Assembly (NCBI GenBank): GCA_964487155.1 | Contig: CAZAQB010000179.1 | Coordinates: forward strand, 1 to 6,473 | Reading direction: 5' to 3' | Source: CAZAQB01 sp964487155 | Lineage (GTDB): Bacteria > Pseudomonadota > Gammaproteobacteria > Nitrococcales > Nitrococcaceae | DNA length: 6,473 nucleotides | Shown here: positions 5,229 through 6,473 of the stretch, one piece after another | How the letters are laid out: every line of letters begins with the position of its first letter | Position numbering within the stretch: the first letter of the stretch is position 1 | Program-made: the position numbers and the translations under genes | The notes under the pieces: generated by a model | What the model saw: only the letters and a program-made list of their open reading frames with translations | Told to the model about the DNA's origin: nothing | Database searches by the model: none

Positions 5229-6305
5229 ATGCTCAAGCGCACCGCCCTGCACCAGCGCCATCAGGAGGCCGGCGCCCGACTGGTGGACTTCGCCGGCTGG
5301 GAGATGCCGCTGCACTACGGCTCCCAGATCGAGGAGCACCACGCCGTGCGCCGCGGCGCCGGAGTGTTCGACGTCTCCCACATGCGCGCGGTGTGCTTCC
5401 GGGGCCCCGGTAGCGAGGCCGCGCTGCGCCGGCTGCTGGCCAACGACGTGGCCCGTATCCGGGAGGACGGCGGCGGGCTCTACGGCTGCATTCTGAACGA
5501 GGACGGCGGCGTGCTGGACGACCTGATCGTGTTCCGTCTGCAGGCCGAGCGTTTCCTGGCGGTGGTCAATGCCGCCACCGCGGAGCAGGACATTGACTGG
5601 TTTCGCCGCCAGGCTGAGGGCTTTGACACCGCGGTGGAGGCCTGCGACGGCCACTCGCTGCTGGCGGTCCAGGGCCCCCGGGCCTGGCAACTGGCCCTCG
5701 GGGTGCTGCCCGGGGCCGAGGCCGCCGGCGCCCTGAAGCCCTTCCGCGGCGCGGAGGTGGGCGAGCTGTTCGTCTCGCGCACCGGCTACACCGGCGAGGA
5801 CGGCCTGGAGATACTATGCCCGGACGACGACGCCGTGGACCTCTGGGATGCACTGCTGGGCGCCGGCGCCGTCCCGTGCGGCCTGGGAGCCCGGGACACC
5901 CTGCGCCTGGAGGCCGGCCTCAATCTCTACGGCCAGGACATGGATCCGGAGACCACCCCGCTGGAGAGCGGCCTCGCCTGGACCGTCGCCTGGGAGCCGC
6001 GGGATCGGCTGTTCATCGGCCGCGCTGCCCTGGAAGCGCAGCGCGCCGCCGGGGTGCCCCGCCAGCGGGTGGGGCTGGTACTGGAGGGGCGCGGGGTGAT
6101 GCGAGCCGGCCAGAGAGTGCGCTGCGGCGAGTCCGCCGGCATGGTGACCAGCGGCAGTTTCGCCCCTACGGTGGGGGGGTCGGTGGGCCTGGCGCGGGTG
6201 GATGCCGGCGCTGGGGAACAGGCGGAGGTAGAGATCCGGGGCCGCTGGCAGCCCGCCCGCCGGGTGGATCCGCCCTTCGTGCGGCAGGGCCGAGTCTGCG
6301 TGTGA
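5229..6305 (+). CDS. gcvT: Glycine cleavage system T protein (aminomethyltransferase)
   Basis: The T protein takes the aminomethyl group from lipoylated GcvH and, with tetrahydrofolate, makes 5,10-methylene-THF and releases ammonia. The product is 358 residues (E. coli 364). VDFAGWEMPLHYGSQIEEHH (19-38) and FDVSHM (47-52) are strongly conserved. The catalytic aspartate lies in GGVLDDLIV (D97/D98). RTGYTGEDGLEI and GLGARDTLRLEAGLNLYGQ (218-236) are family hallmarks of the folate-binding core. The C-terminal domain carries MVTSGSFAPTVGGSVGLARV (305-324). The ATG at 5229 aligns with the E. coli start and has GAGG 6 bases before it. It is separated from ubiI by 196 bases, so it probably has its own promoter. 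It is followed 95 bases later by gcvH, as in other gcv operons. No defects are visible. Confidence 0.97.
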   Translation: MLKRTALHQRHQEAGARLVDFAGWEMPLHYGSQIEEHHAVRRGAGVFDVSHMRAVCFRGPGSEAALRRLLANDVARIREDGGGLYGCILNEDGGVLDDLIVFRLQAERFLAVVNAATAEQDIDWFRRQAEGFDTAVEACDGHSLLAVQGPRAWQLALGVLPGAEAAGALKPFRGAEVGELFVSRTGYTGEDGLEILCPDDDAVDLWDALLGAGAVPCGLGARDTLRLEAGLNLYGQDMDPETTPLESGLAWTVAWEPRDRLFIGRAALEAQRAAGVPRQRVGLVLEGRGVMRAGQRVRCGESAGMVTSGSFAPTVGGSVGLARVDAGAGEQAEVEIRGRWQPARRVDPPFVRQGRVCV

Positions 6306-6400
6306 CGCAACCCGCCGGGGGCGGTCCTTCGACGAGACACCGCGCCACGGGGGACGACCCGGCCCGGTCCAGTTCCATGGAGCACTGAGGGGAGAAGTCC

Positions 6401-6473
6401 ATGAGCGAAATACCCGACGATCTGCGATACACCGAGAGCCATGAGTGGGTGCGTCTGGAGGACGACGGCCTGC
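6401..6473 (+). CDS. gcvH: Glycine cleavage system H protein (partial, 5' end)
   Basis: Only the first 24 codons lie in the window, and the gene runs off the right end. The visible sequence (MSEIPDDLRYTESHEW, then VRLEDDGL) matches the GcvH N-terminus, with the typical ELKYSKEHEW-like segment of E. coli at the same place. GcvH is the lipoyl-bearing shuttle that carries the aminomethyl intermediate between the P and T proteins. The lipoyl lysine lies outside the window. The ATG has a strong purine-rich ribosome site (GAGGGGAGAAG) ending 4 bases upstream. It is 95 bases downstream of gcvT in the same direction, probably in one operon. No clear promoter is seen in that 95-base gap, which holds only a weak 5-base hairpin at 6312-6324. 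Confidence 0.93.
   Translation, partial: MSEIPDDLRYTESHEWVRLEDDGL

Noticed and set aside
49..6473. Novel defence, mobile or biosynthetic system
   Set aside because: Every substantial coding region belongs to a known housekeeping family in a conserved order. There are no direct-repeat arrays, transposase, integrase, toxin-antitoxin pair or tRNA in the window.

Overview
The window is about 70% G+C by eye, almost fully coding, and carries a gene order known from gammaproteobacteria. It has zapA and a small coiled-coil gene on the minus strand, facing ygfB-pepP-ubiH-ubiI on the plus strand, followed by gcvT and gcvH. The same neighbourhood is familiar from E. coli (zapA / ygfB-pepP-ubiH-visC next to gcvTHP) and Pseudomonas. 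The high G+C, the proline/alanine/arginine-rich proteins and the ZapB-like TIGR02449-type gene beside zapA suggest a high-GC gammaproteobacterium, perhaps an Ectothiorhodospiraceae/Chromatiales relative. That placement is inference.

Layout. Bases 1-48 are the region downstream of zapA, with nothing callable. Bases 49-586 (minus) hold zapA and the coiled-coil gene, read from a good sigma70-like promoter at 615-643. Bases 587-668 are the divergent control region. Bases 669-5032 (plus) are a tight operon: the UPF0149 gene ygfB, aminopeptidase P (pepP), and two flavin monooxygenases of ubiquinone synthesis (ubiH, ubiI). Both junctions pepP/ubiH and ubiH/ubiI are 4-base GTGA stop/start overlaps. 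Bases 5033-5228 are a 196-base gap with several small hairpins, one resembling a widespread proteobacterial intergenic palindrome, and a weak promoter candidate for gcvT. Bases 5229-6305 are gcvT and 6401 to the window end is the start of gcvH.

How the genes work together. ZapA stabilises the FtsZ ring, and the neighbouring coiled-coil protein is a plausible partner. UbiH and UbiI hydroxylate the ubiquinone ring. GcvT and GcvH are the aminomethyltransferase and lipoyl-carrier parts of the glycine cleavage system, which feeds one-carbon units to tetrahydrofolate.

I found no sign of a novel system, mobile element, CRISPR array or defence island. The points worth a second look are small: the uncharacterised coiled-coil partner of ZapA, the promoter architecture, and the hairpins in the ubiI-gcvT gap.
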